38,191 nucleotides of DNA from Bacillota bacterium (GCA_023443225.1 JAEZVF010000041.1:1-38191), one strand, 5' to 3'; counted from the stretch's first letter, positions 25,710-35,646 are shown. The notes: generated from the sequence alone by a model not told the origin. Numbers and translations are program-made.

Positions 25710-28658
25710 ATGCCGAATAAACTTAAAAGCAGTGACGGTTTAGAGAACTTACAAGCCTATAATCTAATACGTGAAGAAGAATTAATTGATATCCATAGTT
25801 TGGGCCTTTTATTCAGACATAATAAAACCGGGGCAAAAATAGTTGTTATTTCTAATGACGATGATAATAAAGTGTTCTCCATCGGATTTCGTACACCTCC
25901 AGCCAATAGTACAGGTGTACCACATATTATAGAACATTCTCTTTTGTGTGGTTCCAAGGAATTCCCCTCTAAGGATCCATTTATTGAATTAGCCAAAGGT
26001 TCCTTAAATACATTTCTAAATGCTATGACTTATCCAGATAAAACAATTTATCCAGTAGCAAGTTGTAATGCTACAGACTTTCAAAATTTAATGCATGTAT
26101 ATATGGATGCTGTATTTTATCCCAACATATATAAAAAAGAAGAAATATTTATGCAAGAAGGATGGCATTATGAACTAGAGGATGAAAATGCTGAACTTAA
26201 ATTAAACGGTGTTGTCTATAATGAGATGAAGGGCGCATTTTCGTCACCAGAACAGCAATTGTTCCGTACGATACAGAATTCACTCTTTCCAGATACTGCA
26301 TATGGAGTTGAGTCCGGCGGTGACCCAGATCACATTCCAGAATTAAGTTACTCAGAGTTTTTGGATTTTCATAAAAAATTTTATCATCCTTCCAATAGTT
26401 ATATCTATATTTATGGAGATATGGATGTTAAGGAAAAGCTCGACTGGATTGATAATGCATACTTAAGTAAATTTGAGTACGAAAATATCGATTCTGAAAT
26501 TAAGCTTCAGAAACCATTTGAACGAATTAATCATGTAGAAGCAGAATATTCTTTGGGAGAAAATGAAGATTGTTGTGAAAATACTTATCTAAGTTATAAC
26601 GTTGCTATTGGAAACAGCTTAGATTCGGATCTGTGTCTGGCTTTTCAAATATTGGAGTACGTATTGCTATCTGCACCTGGTGCACCCTTAAAACAAGCTC
26701 TTTTAGATGCCGGAATCGGAAAAGACATCTTAAGCAGTTTTGATTCCGAGACATATCAGCCTATTTTCTCAATTATTGCAAAGAATACAGAAAAGGAACA
26801 AAAAGACCAATTCGTAGCATTAATACGTTCTACATTGGAACAATTGATTACAAATGGTTTAGATGAAAAGTCATTGAAAGCAGCCATCAATTTTTATGAA
26901 TTCAAATATCGGGAGGCGGATTTCGGACGTTACCCTAAGGGTCTAATGTATGGACTTCAGGTGTTAACAAGCTGGCTATATGATGATATGGAGCCATTCT
27001 TGAAAATGAATTCAAATCGATTGTTTGAAAAGTTAAAGAATAAAGTTGGTACTGATTATTTTGTAAAGCTGATTAAGAAATATCTTTTAGATAATATGCA
27101 TAAGTCACTTGTGACATTAATTCCACAGGTTGGATTGACAGCACGTAAGGAAGAAGAGTTAAGAAGTAAACTTGCTGAATATAAAGCAGGACTTAGCAAA
27201 GAACAGATTCAAAAAATAGTAGAAGACACGAAAAACTTAGAAAGATACCAAGATGAACCTTCCCCAAAAGAAGATATCGATAAGATACCTATGTTAAACC
27301 GTGAAGATATTGACAAAGATTCACAGCCGATTTACAATACAGAGTTGGAGGTTGATGGTATATCTTTGATTCACCATGATGTTTTTACAAACGGTATAGC
27401 CTATATGAGGCTGTTGTTTGATCTGGAGGAAGTGCCAAAAGCTTTAACACCATATATCGGACTTTTGTCAACGGTTCTGGGGTATGTAGACACCGAGCAC
27501 TACAGCTTTTTAAACTTATCGAATGAGGTAAATATTCATACGGGTGGCATTAGCTGTGACGTATCAGCCTTTGGGAAGAAAGGAAGTCCCAAAGAATATC
27601 TTCCTACCTTTATCATGGATGTAAAAGTTCTGTATGAAGAAATGGATAATGCTTTTGATTTATTAAAGGAAATCATCAGCTTTACGAAATTAGATGATAA
27701 AAAGCGTCTGCTAGAAATTATATCAGAAATAAAATCAAGGCTACAGATGCATTTGACGTCTTCGGGGCATGCGGCTGCTGTTGATAGGGCTACGTCTTAT
27801 TTTTCAGAAGCGGCTAGATTTAATGAAGAAACAAGAGGAATATCTTATTACAAGTTTATTGAAGAATTAGAAGCAGATTATGATAATCAAGCGGATCGTT
27901 TAATCGAACACTTAGAATTGTTAATGAGTTATATCTTCCGAAAAGAAAACCTAATTATTAGCTTTACTTCTGATCAAGAAGGTCTCCAAACATTAAAAGG
28001 GAAATTAATGCCTTTTGTGGAGCAATTAAAAGAGGAACCAATTAATCGGGTTTCTGAACATTATACATTAAAAGGTATGAATGAGGGATTTAAAACTTCT
28101 GGCCAGGTTCAGTATGTTGCTAGAGCAGGTAACTTTATAAGTGCAGGTTATAACTACACGGGTGCCTTAGAAGTTCTTAAGACAATTATGAGTTATGAAT
28201 ATCTGTGGAACAATGTCCGTGTTAAGGGCGGTGCTTATGGGTGCATGTGTGGCTTTTCAAGCGTAACTGGTAATGGATATTTTACTTCATACCGGGATCC
28301 GAATTTAAAAGAAACGAATGAGATATTTGAAAAGGCAGTAGAATATGTAAGAAACTTTACCGCAGAGGAAAGAGACTTAACAAAATATATCATTGGAACT
28401 ATAAGCGGAATTGATACACCAAGGACACCTTCTATGAAAGGGAATATATCAATGTCCTTATACCTTTCTGGAACCACCTGGGAGGATAAACAAAGAGAAA
28501 GAAATGAAATTTTGAATGTTACCCAGGAGGATATACGTGGATTATCAGGAATTATAAAAGCAATCCTAGATGGAGGAAATATCTGCGTTATTGGAAATGA
28601 AAATAAGATTGAAGCGAACAAAGACCTGTTCTTAGAGGTCAAGACGCTAATTAAGTAA
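25710..28658 (+). CDS. M16C family zinc metallopeptidase (presequence-protease/insulinase type)
   Basis: This large cytoplasmic metallopeptidase of 982 residues fits the M16C family (PreP, about 970-1000), which closes a two-halved chamber around short unfolded peptides. The inverted zinc motif HxxEH is H72-I-I-E75-H76, and the distal ligand is E172 in NGVVYNEMKG. After the first zinc-binding half come a non-catalytic domain and a hinge-like charged region (about 480-530, RKEEELRSKLAEYKAGLSKE). The second half includes the M16C-associated region and ends with a C-terminal domain containing VRVKGGAYGCMCGFSS, where the substrate-binding Arg/Tyr pair of M16 enzymes is expected. GAGGAGG precedes the ATG. 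It lies 37 bases before era, perhaps in the same transcript. Confidence 0.92.
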   Translation: MPNKLKSSDGLENLQAYNLIREEELIDIHSLGLLFRHNKTGAKIVVISNDDDNKVFSIGFRTPPANSTGVPHIIEHSLLCGSKEFPSKDPFIELAKGSLNTFLNAMTYPDKTIYPVASCNATDFQNLMHVYMDAVFYPNIYKKEEIFMQEGWHYELEDENAELKLNGVVYNEMKGAFSSPEQQLFRTIQNSLFPDTAYGVESGGDPDHIPELSYSEFLDFHKKFYHPSNSYIYIYGDMDVKEKLDWIDNAYLSKFEYENIDSEIKLQKPFERINHVEAEYSLGENEDCCENTYLSYNVAIGNSLDSDLCLAFQILEYVLLSAPGAPLKQALLDAGIGKDILSSFDSETYQPIFSIIAKNTEKEQKDQFVALIRSTLEQLITNGLDEKSLKAAINFYEFKYREADFGRYPKGLMYGLQVLTSWLYDDMEPFLKMNSNRLFEKLKNKVGTDYFVKLIKKYLLDNMHKSLVTLIPQVGLTARKEEELRSKLAEYKAGLSKEQIQKIVEDTKNLERYQDEPSPKEDIDKIPMLNREDIDKDSQPIYNTELEVDGISLIHHDVFTNGIAYMRLLFDLEEVPKALTPYIGLLSTVLGYVDTEHYSFLNLSNEVNIHTGGISCDVSAFGKKGSPKEYLPTFIMDVKVLYEEMDNAFDLLKEIISFTKLDDKKRLLEIISEIKSRLQMHLTSSGHAAAVDRATSYFSEAARFNEETRGISYYKFIEELEADYDNQADRLIEHLELLMSYIFRKENLIISFTSDQEGLQTLKGKLMPFVEQLKEEPINRVSEHYTLKGMNEGFKTSGQVQYVARAGNFISAGYNYTGALEVLKTIMSYEYLWNNVRVKGGAYGCMCGFSSVTGNGYFTSYRDPNLKETNEIFEKAVEYVRNFTAEERDLTKYIIGTISGIDTPRTPSMKGNISMSLYLSGTTWEDKQRERNEILNVTQEDIRGLSGIIKAILDGGNICVIGNENKIEANKDLFLEVKTLIK

Positions 28659-28695
28659 ACTTAAGTAACACCAAATAGAAAGAGGACAATTACGT

Positions 28696-29601
28696 ATGAA
28701 AAATGAATACAAGTCCGGTTTTGTGACTTTAATAGGTCGTCCGAATGTTGGAAAATCTACCTTAATGAATAAATTAATTGGACAGAAGATTGCAATAACC
28801 TCCAACAAGCCGCAGACTACCAGGAATAGGATACAAACGGTATATACCGATGAACAAGGGCAGATTATATTTATAGATACACCCGGCATTCATAAGGCAA
28901 AGAACAAACTCGGAGAGTATATGGTCAGTGTTGCTGAAAGAACTCTGAATGAGGTAGATGTAGTACTGTGGCTAGTAGAACCTTCTACATTTATAGGAGC
29001 AGGCGAACGACACATTGTTGAGCAGCTTGAGAAAGTTAAGACACCTGTAATCTTAGTGATTAACAAAGTAGATATGGTAAAAAAAGAAGAGGTTTTAAAA
29101 TTTATTGCAGCTTATAAGGATATTTATTCATTTTCAGATATAGTACCAGTTTCTGCCTTGAAAGGAGAAAATACCGAGCAACTAATGGGAGCAATTTTTA
29201 ACCTCTTACCTTCAGGCCCCCAGTACTATGATGAAGATACCATAACCGACCAGCCGGAGAGACAAATTGTTGCTGAAATCATACGTGAAAAAGCATTACA
29301 TCTTTTAGATGAAGAGATTCCTCATGGCATTGCTGTATCCATAGACCGTATGAAAGAGCGCAGAAGCAATGATATTATCGATATTGAAGCTACGGTTGTA
29401 TGCGAAAGAGACTCACATAAAGGAATTATTATAGGCAAAAAAGGCGAAAAGTTAAAACGGATTGGAATGATGGCAAGGCAGGAGATAGAAAATCTTCTGG
29501 ATATGCATGTAAATCTCCAAATCTGGGTAAAAGTCAAGAAAGACTGGCGTGACAGTGATTTTTTACTCAAGAATTATGGTTATAACAAACGAGATATATA
29601 A
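28696..29601 (+). CDS. era: GTPase Era
   Basis: This ribosome-assembly GTPase of 301 residues binds 16S rRNA near its 3' end. The G domain shows G1 GRPNVGKST (about 14-22), G2-region NKPQTTRNR, G3 DTPGI, G4 NKVDM and G5 SALKGEN. The C-terminal KH domain has the RNA-binding loop GIIIGKKGEKLKRIG (about 248-262). All are in the expected order for Era. An AGAGG ribosome site stands before the ATG. The era, yqzL, recO order downstream is the classical Firmicutes arrangement and supports orthology. Confidence 0.97.
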   Translation: MKNEYKSGFVTLIGRPNVGKSTLMNKLIGQKIAITSNKPQTTRNRIQTVYTDEQGQIIFIDTPGIHKAKNKLGEYMVSVAERTLNEVDVVLWLVEPSTFIGAGERHIVEQLEKVKTPVILVINKVDMVKKEEVLKFIAAYKDIYSFSDIVPVSALKGENTEQLMGAIFNLLPSGPQYYDEDTITDQPERQIVAEIIREKALHLLDEEIPHGIAVSIDRMKERRSNDIIDIEATVVCERDSHKGIIIGKKGEKLKRIGMMARQEIENLLDMHVNLQIWVKVKKDWRDSDFLLKNYGYNKRDI

Positions 29602-29720
29602 CAAATATGATTTGAAAAATGTCAAGCCCCTTTTTCATAGGATATTCTTCTTAGTTTAGAACGGGCCCTTTTGGTAAGAATAAAGTTATAAATTAAATTT
29701 ATTTAGAAGGGGGTTCATTA

Positions 29721-29912
29721 ATGAGAAATCAAGAATACTGGAAAAGGTTTGAGAAAACAGGATTCATTAGTGACTATTTAAATTACACAGCTTGTACCGC
29801 CGAGGATTGTTCACGGCAGATAGCAAATGAAGTTGAAGAAGGTGGATTCCGTGGTGGTAGAATCGACTGTGACGGGAATGGTATTATCAGCAATGCCAAT
29901 TGGCGATTATGA
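29721..29912 (+). CDS. yqzL: YqzL-like small protein overlapping recO
   Basis: This protein of 63 residues begins MRNQEYWKRFEKTGFISDYLNYTA. The pattern W-x-x-F-x-x-T-G-x-I-x-x-Y-L-x-Y fits the YqzL family, whose small members of unknown function lie between era and recO in many Firmicutes. AGAAGGGGG is about eight bases before the ATG, a strong ribosome site. The frame continues past the normal family length (about 45-50 residues) and overlaps the start of recO by about 60-85 bases in another frame. Function is not known. The chief doubt is whether translation normally uses the whole C-terminal extension. Confidence 0.65.
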   Translation: MRNQEYWKRFEKTGFISDYLNYTACTAEDCSRQIANEVEEGGFRGGRIDCDGNGIISNANWRL

Positions 29913-30591
29913 TAAGCGTTTAGTCATATTAACGAAAGAACGTGGTAAAATCACAGCATTTGTAAAAGGCGCTAGAAAACCCAATAGTGCCTTTTTGGCG
30001 TGCAGTCAACCATTTTCTTTTGGGGAATTTCAGCTTTATGTTGGAAGAACTTCATACAATGTACAGTCTGTTACTATATCCAATTACTTCGATGAGTTAC
30101 GAAAAGACCTGGAAGCAGCATATTATGGCTTGTATTTTTGTGAACTGGCGGATTATTTTACTCATGAAAATGATGATGGTTCACAAATTCTTAAACTTTT
30201 ATACCAAACCCTTCGTGCGTTAACACAAACTCCAATAGAACGTAAGCTAATCCGTTTTATTTATGAACTAAAAATATTAACCCTAAATGGGGAAGCGCCA
30301 CAGGTGTTCGAATGTGTAATCTGCAATACAACAGAAGTACCGTATTATTTCAGCAGTGAGGCTGGTGGGCTGGTGTGCAAGCACTGTCTTCCTAACACAG
30401 AAGGCATTAAAGTATGTGATTCGACTATTTATACGCTTCAATACATAATTACTTCTGATATACAGAAATTATATACCTTTACGGTATCTGCTAAGGTAAT
30501 GAGTGAATTGCGACGTTGTATAGAAAAATTCAGCAGGAGACATATCGACCGGGGGATGAAATCATTAGAGTTATTAGAAATGCTATTTTAA
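29851..30591 (+). CDS. recO: DNA repair protein RecO
   Basis: This recombination mediator loads RecA on SSB-coated DNA with RecR. Length is about 247 residues from the GTG at 29851 (255 codons if the ATG at 29827 is used). The N-terminal OB fold is TVTGMVLSAMPIGDYDKRLVILTKERGKITAFVKGARKP. A zinc site in the C-terminal half has CVIC (about 159-162) and CKHC (about 179-182). The GTG start is favoured because AAGGTGG lies just upstream and homologues begin a few residues before the VTG motif; the choice is not firm. Either start lies inside the YqzL-like frame, so the two genes are translationally linked. Confidence 0.92.
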   Translation: MVVESTVTGMVLSAMPIGDYDKRLVILTKERGKITAFVKGARKPNSAFLACSQPFSFGEFQLYVGRTSYNVQSVTISNYFDELRKDLEAAYYGLYFCELADYFTHENDDGSQILKLLYQTLRALTQTPIERKLIRFIYELKILTLNGEAPQVFECVICNTTEVPYYFSSEAGGLVCKHCLPNTEGIKVCDSTIYTLQYIITSDIQKLYTFTVSAKVMSELRRCIEKFSRRHIDRGMKSLELLEMLF

Positions 30592-30672
30592 TAATAAAAT
30601 ACAGTTGAAAATAATTATGTTTAAGGTTACAATGGTAAAAAACTTATTCGATGTTTAGTTGGAGGATTCTGA

Positions 30673-31272
30673 ATGAAAAAAATTACTTTATGTGTACTTC
30701 TGGCCTTTTGTTTCATCTTGTTAGCCGGTTGTAATAAGAAAAATAAAGACATTAGTATTGAAGATTTAAAGACAAATACTTTATTAGTCAAAAATGATGG
30801 TTCTGTGCAGGCCGCTTTTGTAGAGGCATTTGATCAAGAGTATTACAATCTTACGGAATTGAATGATTATATTTCACAAGAGATTAGTAAATACAACAGC
30901 GAAATAGGAATGGATGCTGTTACCCTCGGTTCGTTGGAACAAAGGGATGGGAATGTGGTGCTTCTTTTAAACTATACCAATTTAGACCATTATAGCAAAT
31001 TGAATCAGATTGAAACTGTTATGATGGATATTACTAATATTGATAATAGTGGAATTGTTCTTCCAGACATCTTTTACAGTGCAAAGGATAATGAAGCGGT
31101 AACCAAAGAAACTGTCCTCGACAATGATAAATTCAAAGTTTTGATGGTTAATGAGGCCATAAATGTAATTGTAGATGGAAAGATTAAATATTTTTCAAAT
31201 GGACAATTATTAGATTCATCTAAACTACAGACTGCAGCAGAAGAACAGACAATTATAATTTATAAACCTTAA
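30673..31272 (+). CDS. Predicted lipoprotein of unknown function
   Basis: This protein of 199 residues has a lipoprotein signal: MKKITLCVLLAFCFILLAGC, with lipobox LAGC and the modified Cys at residue 20. The mature part has no recognised domain. Its predicted strands (DGSVQAAFVEAF, VVLLLNYTN, FKVLMVNEAINVIVDGKIKYFSNGQ) suggest an alpha/beta or beta-rich fold of the extracytoplasmic face. GGAGGA stands before the ATG. It sits between recO and glyQS and is followed by a terminator, so it is probably a single gene. No function is offered. Confidence 0.75.
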   Translation: MKKITLCVLLAFCFILLAGCNKKNKDISIEDLKTNTLLVKNDGSVQAAFVEAFDQEYYNLTELNDYISQEISKYNSEIGMDAVTLGSLEQRDGNVVLLLNYTNLDHYSKLNQIETVMMDITNIDNSGIVLPDIFYSAKDNEAVTKETVLDNDKFKVLMVNEAINVIVDGKIKYFSNGQLLDSSKLQTAAEEQTIIIYKP

Positions 31273-31317
31273 GTATACGCGAAGGCAAAGTGAAAGTACT
31301 CCAAACTTGTTTGAAAT

Positions 31318-31374
31318 CACTTGAGCGTGCCTACTAACCCGAGCTGTCTCGCGAAATGTGACGCTCGTGTTTTT
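31318..31374 (+). terminator. Branched terminator after the lipoprotein gene
   Basis: CAC-TT-GAGCGT (31318-31328) pairs with ACGCTC-GTG (31361-31369) with the TT bulged, and encloses CGAG-CTGT-CTCG (31340-31351). TTTTT (31370-31374) follows. A T-box for the downstream synthetase gene was considered and not found. Confidence 0.6.
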
Positions 31375-31425
31375 AATAGTAAGTAAAAATATAAGTGCCA
31401 ATGATTAGGCAGATAGGAGAACATA

Positions 31426-32814
31426 ATGGAAAAGACAATGGAGAAAATAGTTGCCTTGGCAAAGGCTAGAGGATTTGTATATCCTGGATCAGAGATTTAT
31501 GGAGGTCTGGCAAATACATGGGACTATGGTAATTTAGGTGTAGAATTAAAGAACAATGTCAAAAAGGCATGGTGGTTAAAATTTATCCAGGAAAATCCTT
31601 ACAATGTTGGGGTGGACTGTGCTATTCTTATGAACCCACAGACTTGGGTCGCATCTGGTCATTTAGGAAGCTTTTCAGATCCTTTGATGGACTGTAAAGA
31701 GTGTCATGAAAGATTTCGTGCTGATAAAATCATCGAGGATTTCGCACATGAGAAAGGAATTGCTTTAGAAGGCTCTGTAGATGCGTGGTCTCATGAAGAA
31801 ATGGCCAAGTATATTGACGAACATAACATTGCATGCCCGACTTGTGGGAAACATAATTTTACGGATATACGTCAGTTTAATCTGATGTTTAAAACATTTC
31901 AGGGGGTTACCGATGATGCAAAGAATGTAGTATATTTACGTCCTGAAACAGCACAAGGTATCTTTGTTAACTTTAAAAATGTGCAGCGGACTTCAAGAAA
32001 GAAGATACCATTCGGTATCGGACAGATAGGTAAGTCCTTCCGTAATGAAATTACACCAGGTAACTTTACATTCCGTACCAGAGAATTTGAGCAGATGGAA
32101 TTGGAATTCTTCTGTGAACCAGACACAGATTTAGAATGGTTTGCATATTGGAAGCAGTTCTGCATCGATTGGCTTATATCACTTGGTATGAAGGAAGAAG
32201 AAATGCGTGTGCGTGACCATGATGCTGCCGAATTATCTTTTTATAGTAAAGCGACTACTGACATCGAATTCCTTTTCCCATTCGGCTGGGGTGAGTTATG
32301 GGGAATTGCGGACAGAACTGATTATGATTTGACACAACATCAGAATGTATCCAAAGAAGATATGGGATATTTTGATGATGAGAAGAAGATAAAATACATT
32401 CCTTATGTAGTTGAACCATCCTTAGGTGCGGACCGCGTGACCTTGGCATTCCTGTGTGGAGCATATGATGAAGAAGAAATAGGAGAAGGTGATGTTCGTA
32501 CCGTACTTCGTTTCCATCCGGCGTTGGCTCCTGTTAAGATTGGTGTATTGCCATTATCTAAGAAATTAGCAGAAGGCGCAGAAAAGATCTATGCCAATTT
32601 AAGCAAGTATTATAATTGTGAATTTGATGATAGAGGAAATATTGGTAAACGCTACAGAAGACAGGATGAAATAGGTACTCCATTCTGTATTACCTATGAT
32701 TTTGAATCGGAAACGGATGGATGTGTAACGGTACGTGACCGTGATTCCATGGAGCAGGAAAGAGTTCAGATTGCAGACTTAAAAGCTTATTTCGAGAAGA
32801 AATTCGAATTTTAG
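31426..32814 (+). CDS. glyQS: Glycyl-tRNA synthetase, single-chain type
   Basis: This class II synthetase of 462 residues, alpha2 type (the eukaryotic/archaeal and Firmicutes form, not the alpha2beta2 form), attaches glycine to tRNA-Gly. Motif 1 lies in the N-terminal GLANTWDYGNLGVELKNNVKKAWW region. Two CxxC pairs (CKEC, about 90-93, and CPTC, about 138-141) form the expected zinc site. Motif 2 is around FGIGQIGKSFRNEITPGNFTFRTREFEQMELEFFC. Motif 3 is in EPSLGADRVTLAFL. The C-terminal anticodon-binding domain starts at APVKIGVLPLS. The ATG has AGGAG ahead. It is followed after 189 bases by ppdK under its own promoter. Confidence 0.97.
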   Translation: MEKTMEKIVALAKARGFVYPGSEIYGGLANTWDYGNLGVELKNNVKKAWWLKFIQENPYNVGVDCAILMNPQTWVASGHLGSFSDPLMDCKECHERFRADKIIEDFAHEKGIALEGSVDAWSHEEMAKYIDEHNIACPTCGKHNFTDIRQFNLMFKTFQGVTDDAKNVVYLRPETAQGIFVNFKNVQRTSRKKIPFGIGQIGKSFRNEITPGNFTFRTREFEQMELEFFCEPDTDLEWFAYWKQFCIDWLISLGMKEEEMRVRDHDAAELSFYSKATTDIEFLFPFGWGELWGIADRTDYDLTQHQNVSKEDMGYFDDEKKIKYIPYVVEPSLGADRVTLAFLCGAYDEEEIGEGDVRTVLRFHPALAPVKIGVLPLSKKLAEGAEKIYANLSKYYNCEFDDRGNIGKRYRRQDEIGTPFCITYDFESETDGCVTVRDRDSMEQERVQIADLKAYFEKKFEF

Positions 32815-32918
32815 TTCCACTTTTGCAAACATATTAGTACATTTTTATTCCATATACCACATAATTAATACTAATGCAAGGATATTTTTATTAAATTTCC
32901 ATAAATTAAAAATAGTAA

Positions 32919-32947
32919 TTCCTTATTTAGGATTTATGTGCTATAAT
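32919..32947 (+). promoter_or_regulatory. Candidate promoter for ppdK
   Basis: TATAAT (32942-32947) preceded by TG at 32938-32939 region gives a good -10 about 55 bases before the ppdK start. The -35 position (TTCCTT, 32919-32924, 17-base spacer) is weak, so activity may depend on the -10 or on an activator. Confidence 0.45.
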
Positions 32948-33003
32948 TATGAGCGGCGACTATAAAAGTCAAAATAATATATTATCTCGGAGGTAATTAC
33001 TAA

Positions 33004-35625
33004 ATGGCAAAATGGGTATATTTGTTTAAAGAAGGTAAAGCAGATATGAAAAATCTGCTTGGCGGGAAGGGTGCTAACTTAGCCGAAATGACTAATTTAG
33101 GTTTACCAATCCCTCAAGGCTTTACTGTAACTACAGAAGCTTGTACGGATTATTATAAGAGCGGTCAGAAAATCACTGATGAAATTCAGGGTCAAATTTT
33201 TGATGCTTTAAAAGAACTTGAAGCAATTCAAGGGAAGAAATTCGGTGATACCGAAGATCCGTTATTAGTATCCGTTCGTTCTGGCGCTAGAGCATCTATG
33301 CCAGGTATGATGGACACCATTCTTAACTTAGGTCTTAATGATGTTGCTGTAGAAGGCTTTGCAAAGAAGACCGAAAATGCTAGATTTGCATATGATTCTT
33401 ACAGAAGGTTTATTCAGATGTTCTCCGATGTAGTTATGGAGATGAGTAAGTCTTTCTTCGAAGGAATCTTAGATGAAATCAAAGAATCAAAAGGAGCTAA
33501 AAGTGATACAGATTTAACTGCTGATGATTTAAAAGAAGTAATTACAAAATACAAAGCAATTTACAAAGAAAAAATGGGTGCTGAGTTCCCACAAGATCCA
33601 AAAGTACAGTTAATGGAAGCTATCAAGGCTGTATTCCGTTCTTGGGACAACCCACGTGCTATTTATTATAGAAGAATGAACGATATTCCTGGAGATTGGG
33701 GTACTGCAGTTAATATACAGGCAATGGTATTCGGAAACATGGGTAATACCTCTGGTACTGGTGTTGCATTTACACGTAACCCATCCACAGGTGAAGCACT
33801 GATTTATGGTGAATACTTAATCAATGCTCAAGGAGAGGACGTTGTTGCTGGTATCAGAACTCCTCAACCAATTACTAAATTAGCAGAAGATATGCCAAAA
33901 TGCTATGATGAATTTATGGCGATTGCTAAAAAACTTGAAAATCACTATGCAGATATGCAAGATATGGAGTTTACGATTCAGGAAGGTAAATTATACATCC
34001 TACAGACACGTAATGGTAAGAGAACAGCTCCTGCTGCACTTCAGATCGCTTGTGATTTAGTAGATGAAGGAAAGATTACAAAAGAAACAGCGATTGCAAG
34101 AATTGAAGCGAAAGCTTTAGATCAGTTATTACACCCAGGATTTGATCCAAAGGCTCTTAAGGCAGCGAAACCAGTTGGAAAGGCTCTTCCAGCTTCTCCT
34201 GGTGCAGCAGCAGGTAAAGTATACTTTACAGCATTAGACGCAAAAGTGAATCATGATAAAGGCGAAAGAGTTATCTTAGTTCGTCTAGAGACCTCCCCAG
34301 AAGATATCGAAGGTATGCATGCATCGGAAGGTATTTTAACTGGTCGTGGCGGTATGACATCTCACGCAGCAGTAGTTGCTCGTGGTATGGGAACTGCTTG
34401 TGTATCCGGATGTAGTGAAATGGTTATTGATGAAGAAGCTAAATACTTCACACTCGCTGGAAATACAGTGAAAGAGGGAGATTATATCTCACTTGACGGT
34501 TCTACTGGTAACATTTACATTGGTGATATTCCTACTGTAGAAGCAGCTATCAGCGGAAACTTTGATAGAATTATGAAATGGGCTGATGAAATCAGAACAT
34601 TAAAAGTAAGAACAAATGCAGATACACCAGAAGATGCAGCAAATGCTATTAAGTTTGGTGCTGAGGGTATCGGCCTTTGTCGTACAGAGCATATGTTCTT
34701 TGAAGGAGACAGAATTCGTAAAATTAGAAAGATGATTCTTTCTAAGACTGTAGAAGCAAGAGAAGCCGCTCTGAATGAATTAATACCTTTTCAGAAAGGT
34801 GACTTCAAAGGCTTATATGAAGTTATGGAGGGAAGACCTGTTACGATCCGTTTCTTAGATCCACCATTACATGAGTTCGTTCCTACAGAAGAAGCTGATA
34901 TCGTTGCACTTGCAAAAGATATGGGCTTAACCGTAGAAGAAGTTAAAGCTACATGTAATTCTTTACATGAGTTCAACCCAATGATGGGACACAGAGGTTG
35001 CCGTCTTGCTGTAACTTATCCTGAAATTGCTAAGATGCAGACCAGAGCAGTTATGGAAGCAGCAATCGAAGTTAAGAATGAAAAAGGCTTTGATATCGTT
35101 CCTGAAATCATGATCCCATTAGTTGGCGAGAAGAAAGAATTACAGTTCGTAAAAGAAGTTGTTGTTGAAACTGCGGAAGCAGTTAAGAAGGAAAAAGGAT
35201 CTAACATCGAATACCATATTGGTACCATGATCGAAATCCCTCGTGCAGCAATCCTTGCTGATGAAATTGCTGAAGAAGCTGAATTCTTCTCCTTCGGTAC
35301 TAACGACTTAACACAGATGACCTTTGGTTTCTCTCGTGATGATGCTGGTAAATTCTTAGATGCTTACTACAGCAACAAGATTTACGAATCCGATCCATTT
35401 GCAAGACTTGATCAAAGTGGTGTTGGCGAGCTTGTTAAGATGGCAGCAGAGAAAGGCCGTAAAGCTAGACCAAGTATCAAGTTAGGTATCTGCGGCGAGC
35501 ACGGTGGAGATCCTTCAACCGTTGAATTCTGCCACAAAATTGGATTGAACTATGTATCCTGTTCACCATTCCGTGTACCGATTGCAAGATTGGCGGCAGC
35601 ACAAGCTGTACTAAACAATAAATAA
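33004..35625 (+). CDS. ppdK: Pyruvate, phosphate dikinase
   Basis: This enzyme of 873 residues reversibly converts pyruvate, ATP and phosphate to phosphoenolpyruvate, AMP and pyrophosphate. In many Clostridia it works in the glycolytic direction. The N-terminal ATP-grasp domain has GGKGANLAEM (about 20-29) and SVRSGARASMPGMMDT. The swivelling phosphohistidine domain has GRGGMTSHAAVVARGMG with catalytic H454. The C-terminal PEP-binding TIM barrel carries GLCRTEHMFF, GFSRDDAGKF and the catalytic cysteine segment GICGEHGGDPSTVEF. Length equals that of C. symbiosum PPDK. Codon use looks more selective than in neighbours (frequent AGA, GGT, CCA), as expected for high expression. CGGAGG-type site precedes the ATG. 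A compact terminator follows. Confidence 0.98.
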   Translation: MAKWVYLFKEGKADMKNLLGGKGANLAEMTNLGLPIPQGFTVTTEACTDYYKSGQKITDEIQGQIFDALKELEAIQGKKFGDTEDPLLVSVRSGARASMPGMMDTILNLGLNDVAVEGFAKKTENARFAYDSYRRFIQMFSDVVMEMSKSFFEGILDEIKESKGAKSDTDLTADDLKEVITKYKAIYKEKMGAEFPQDPKVQLMEAIKAVFRSWDNPRAIYYRRMNDIPGDWGTAVNIQAMVFGNMGNTSGTGVAFTRNPSTGEALIYGEYLINAQGEDVVAGIRTPQPITKLAEDMPKCYDEFMAIAKKLENHYADMQDMEFTIQEGKLYILQTRNGKRTAPAALQIACDLVDEGKITKETAIARIEAKALDQLLHPGFDPKALKAAKPVGKALPASPGAAAGKVYFTALDAKVNHDKGERVILVRLETSPEDIEGMHASEGILTGRGGMTSHAAVVARGMGTACVSGCSEMVIDEEAKYFTLAGNTVKEGDYISLDGSTGNIYIGDIPTVEAAISGNFDRIMKWADEIRTLKVRTNADTPEDAANAIKFGAEGIGLCRTEHMFFEGDRIRKIRKMILSKTVEAREAALNELIPFQKGDFKGLYEVMEGRPVTIRFLDPPLHEFVPTEEADIVALAKDMGLTVEEVKATCNSLHEFNPMMGHRGCRLAVTYPEIAKMQTRAVMEAAIEVKNEKGFDIVPEIMIPLVGEKKELQFVKEVVVETAEAVKKEKGSNIEYHIGTMIEIPRAAILADEIAEEAEFFSFGTNDLTQMTFGFSRDDAGKFLDAYYSNKIYESDPFARLDQSGVGELVKMAAEKGRKARPSIKLGICGEHGGDPSTVEFCHKIGLNYVSCSPFRVPIARLAAAQAVLNNK

Positions 35626-35646
35626 TGTTGAGATTTCAACATTTTT
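35625..35646 (+). terminator. Terminator immediately after ppdK
   Basis: ATGTTGA (35625-35631) and TCAACAT (35636-35642) pair around a GATT loop and lead into TTTTT. It begins at the stop codon. Confidence 0.7.

Noticed and set aside
29602..29720. Terminator between era and the YqzL-like gene
   Set aside because: C-rich and G-rich words are present (near 29625 and 29663), but they do not pair well enough and the T tract is misplaced.
31273..31425. Possible T-box leader in front of the glycyl-tRNA synthetase gene
   Set aside because: The gap is short and no T-box core sequence (AGGGTGGNACCGCG-like) is present. The hairpin there is followed by a T tract and fits an ordinary terminator of the lipoprotein gene.
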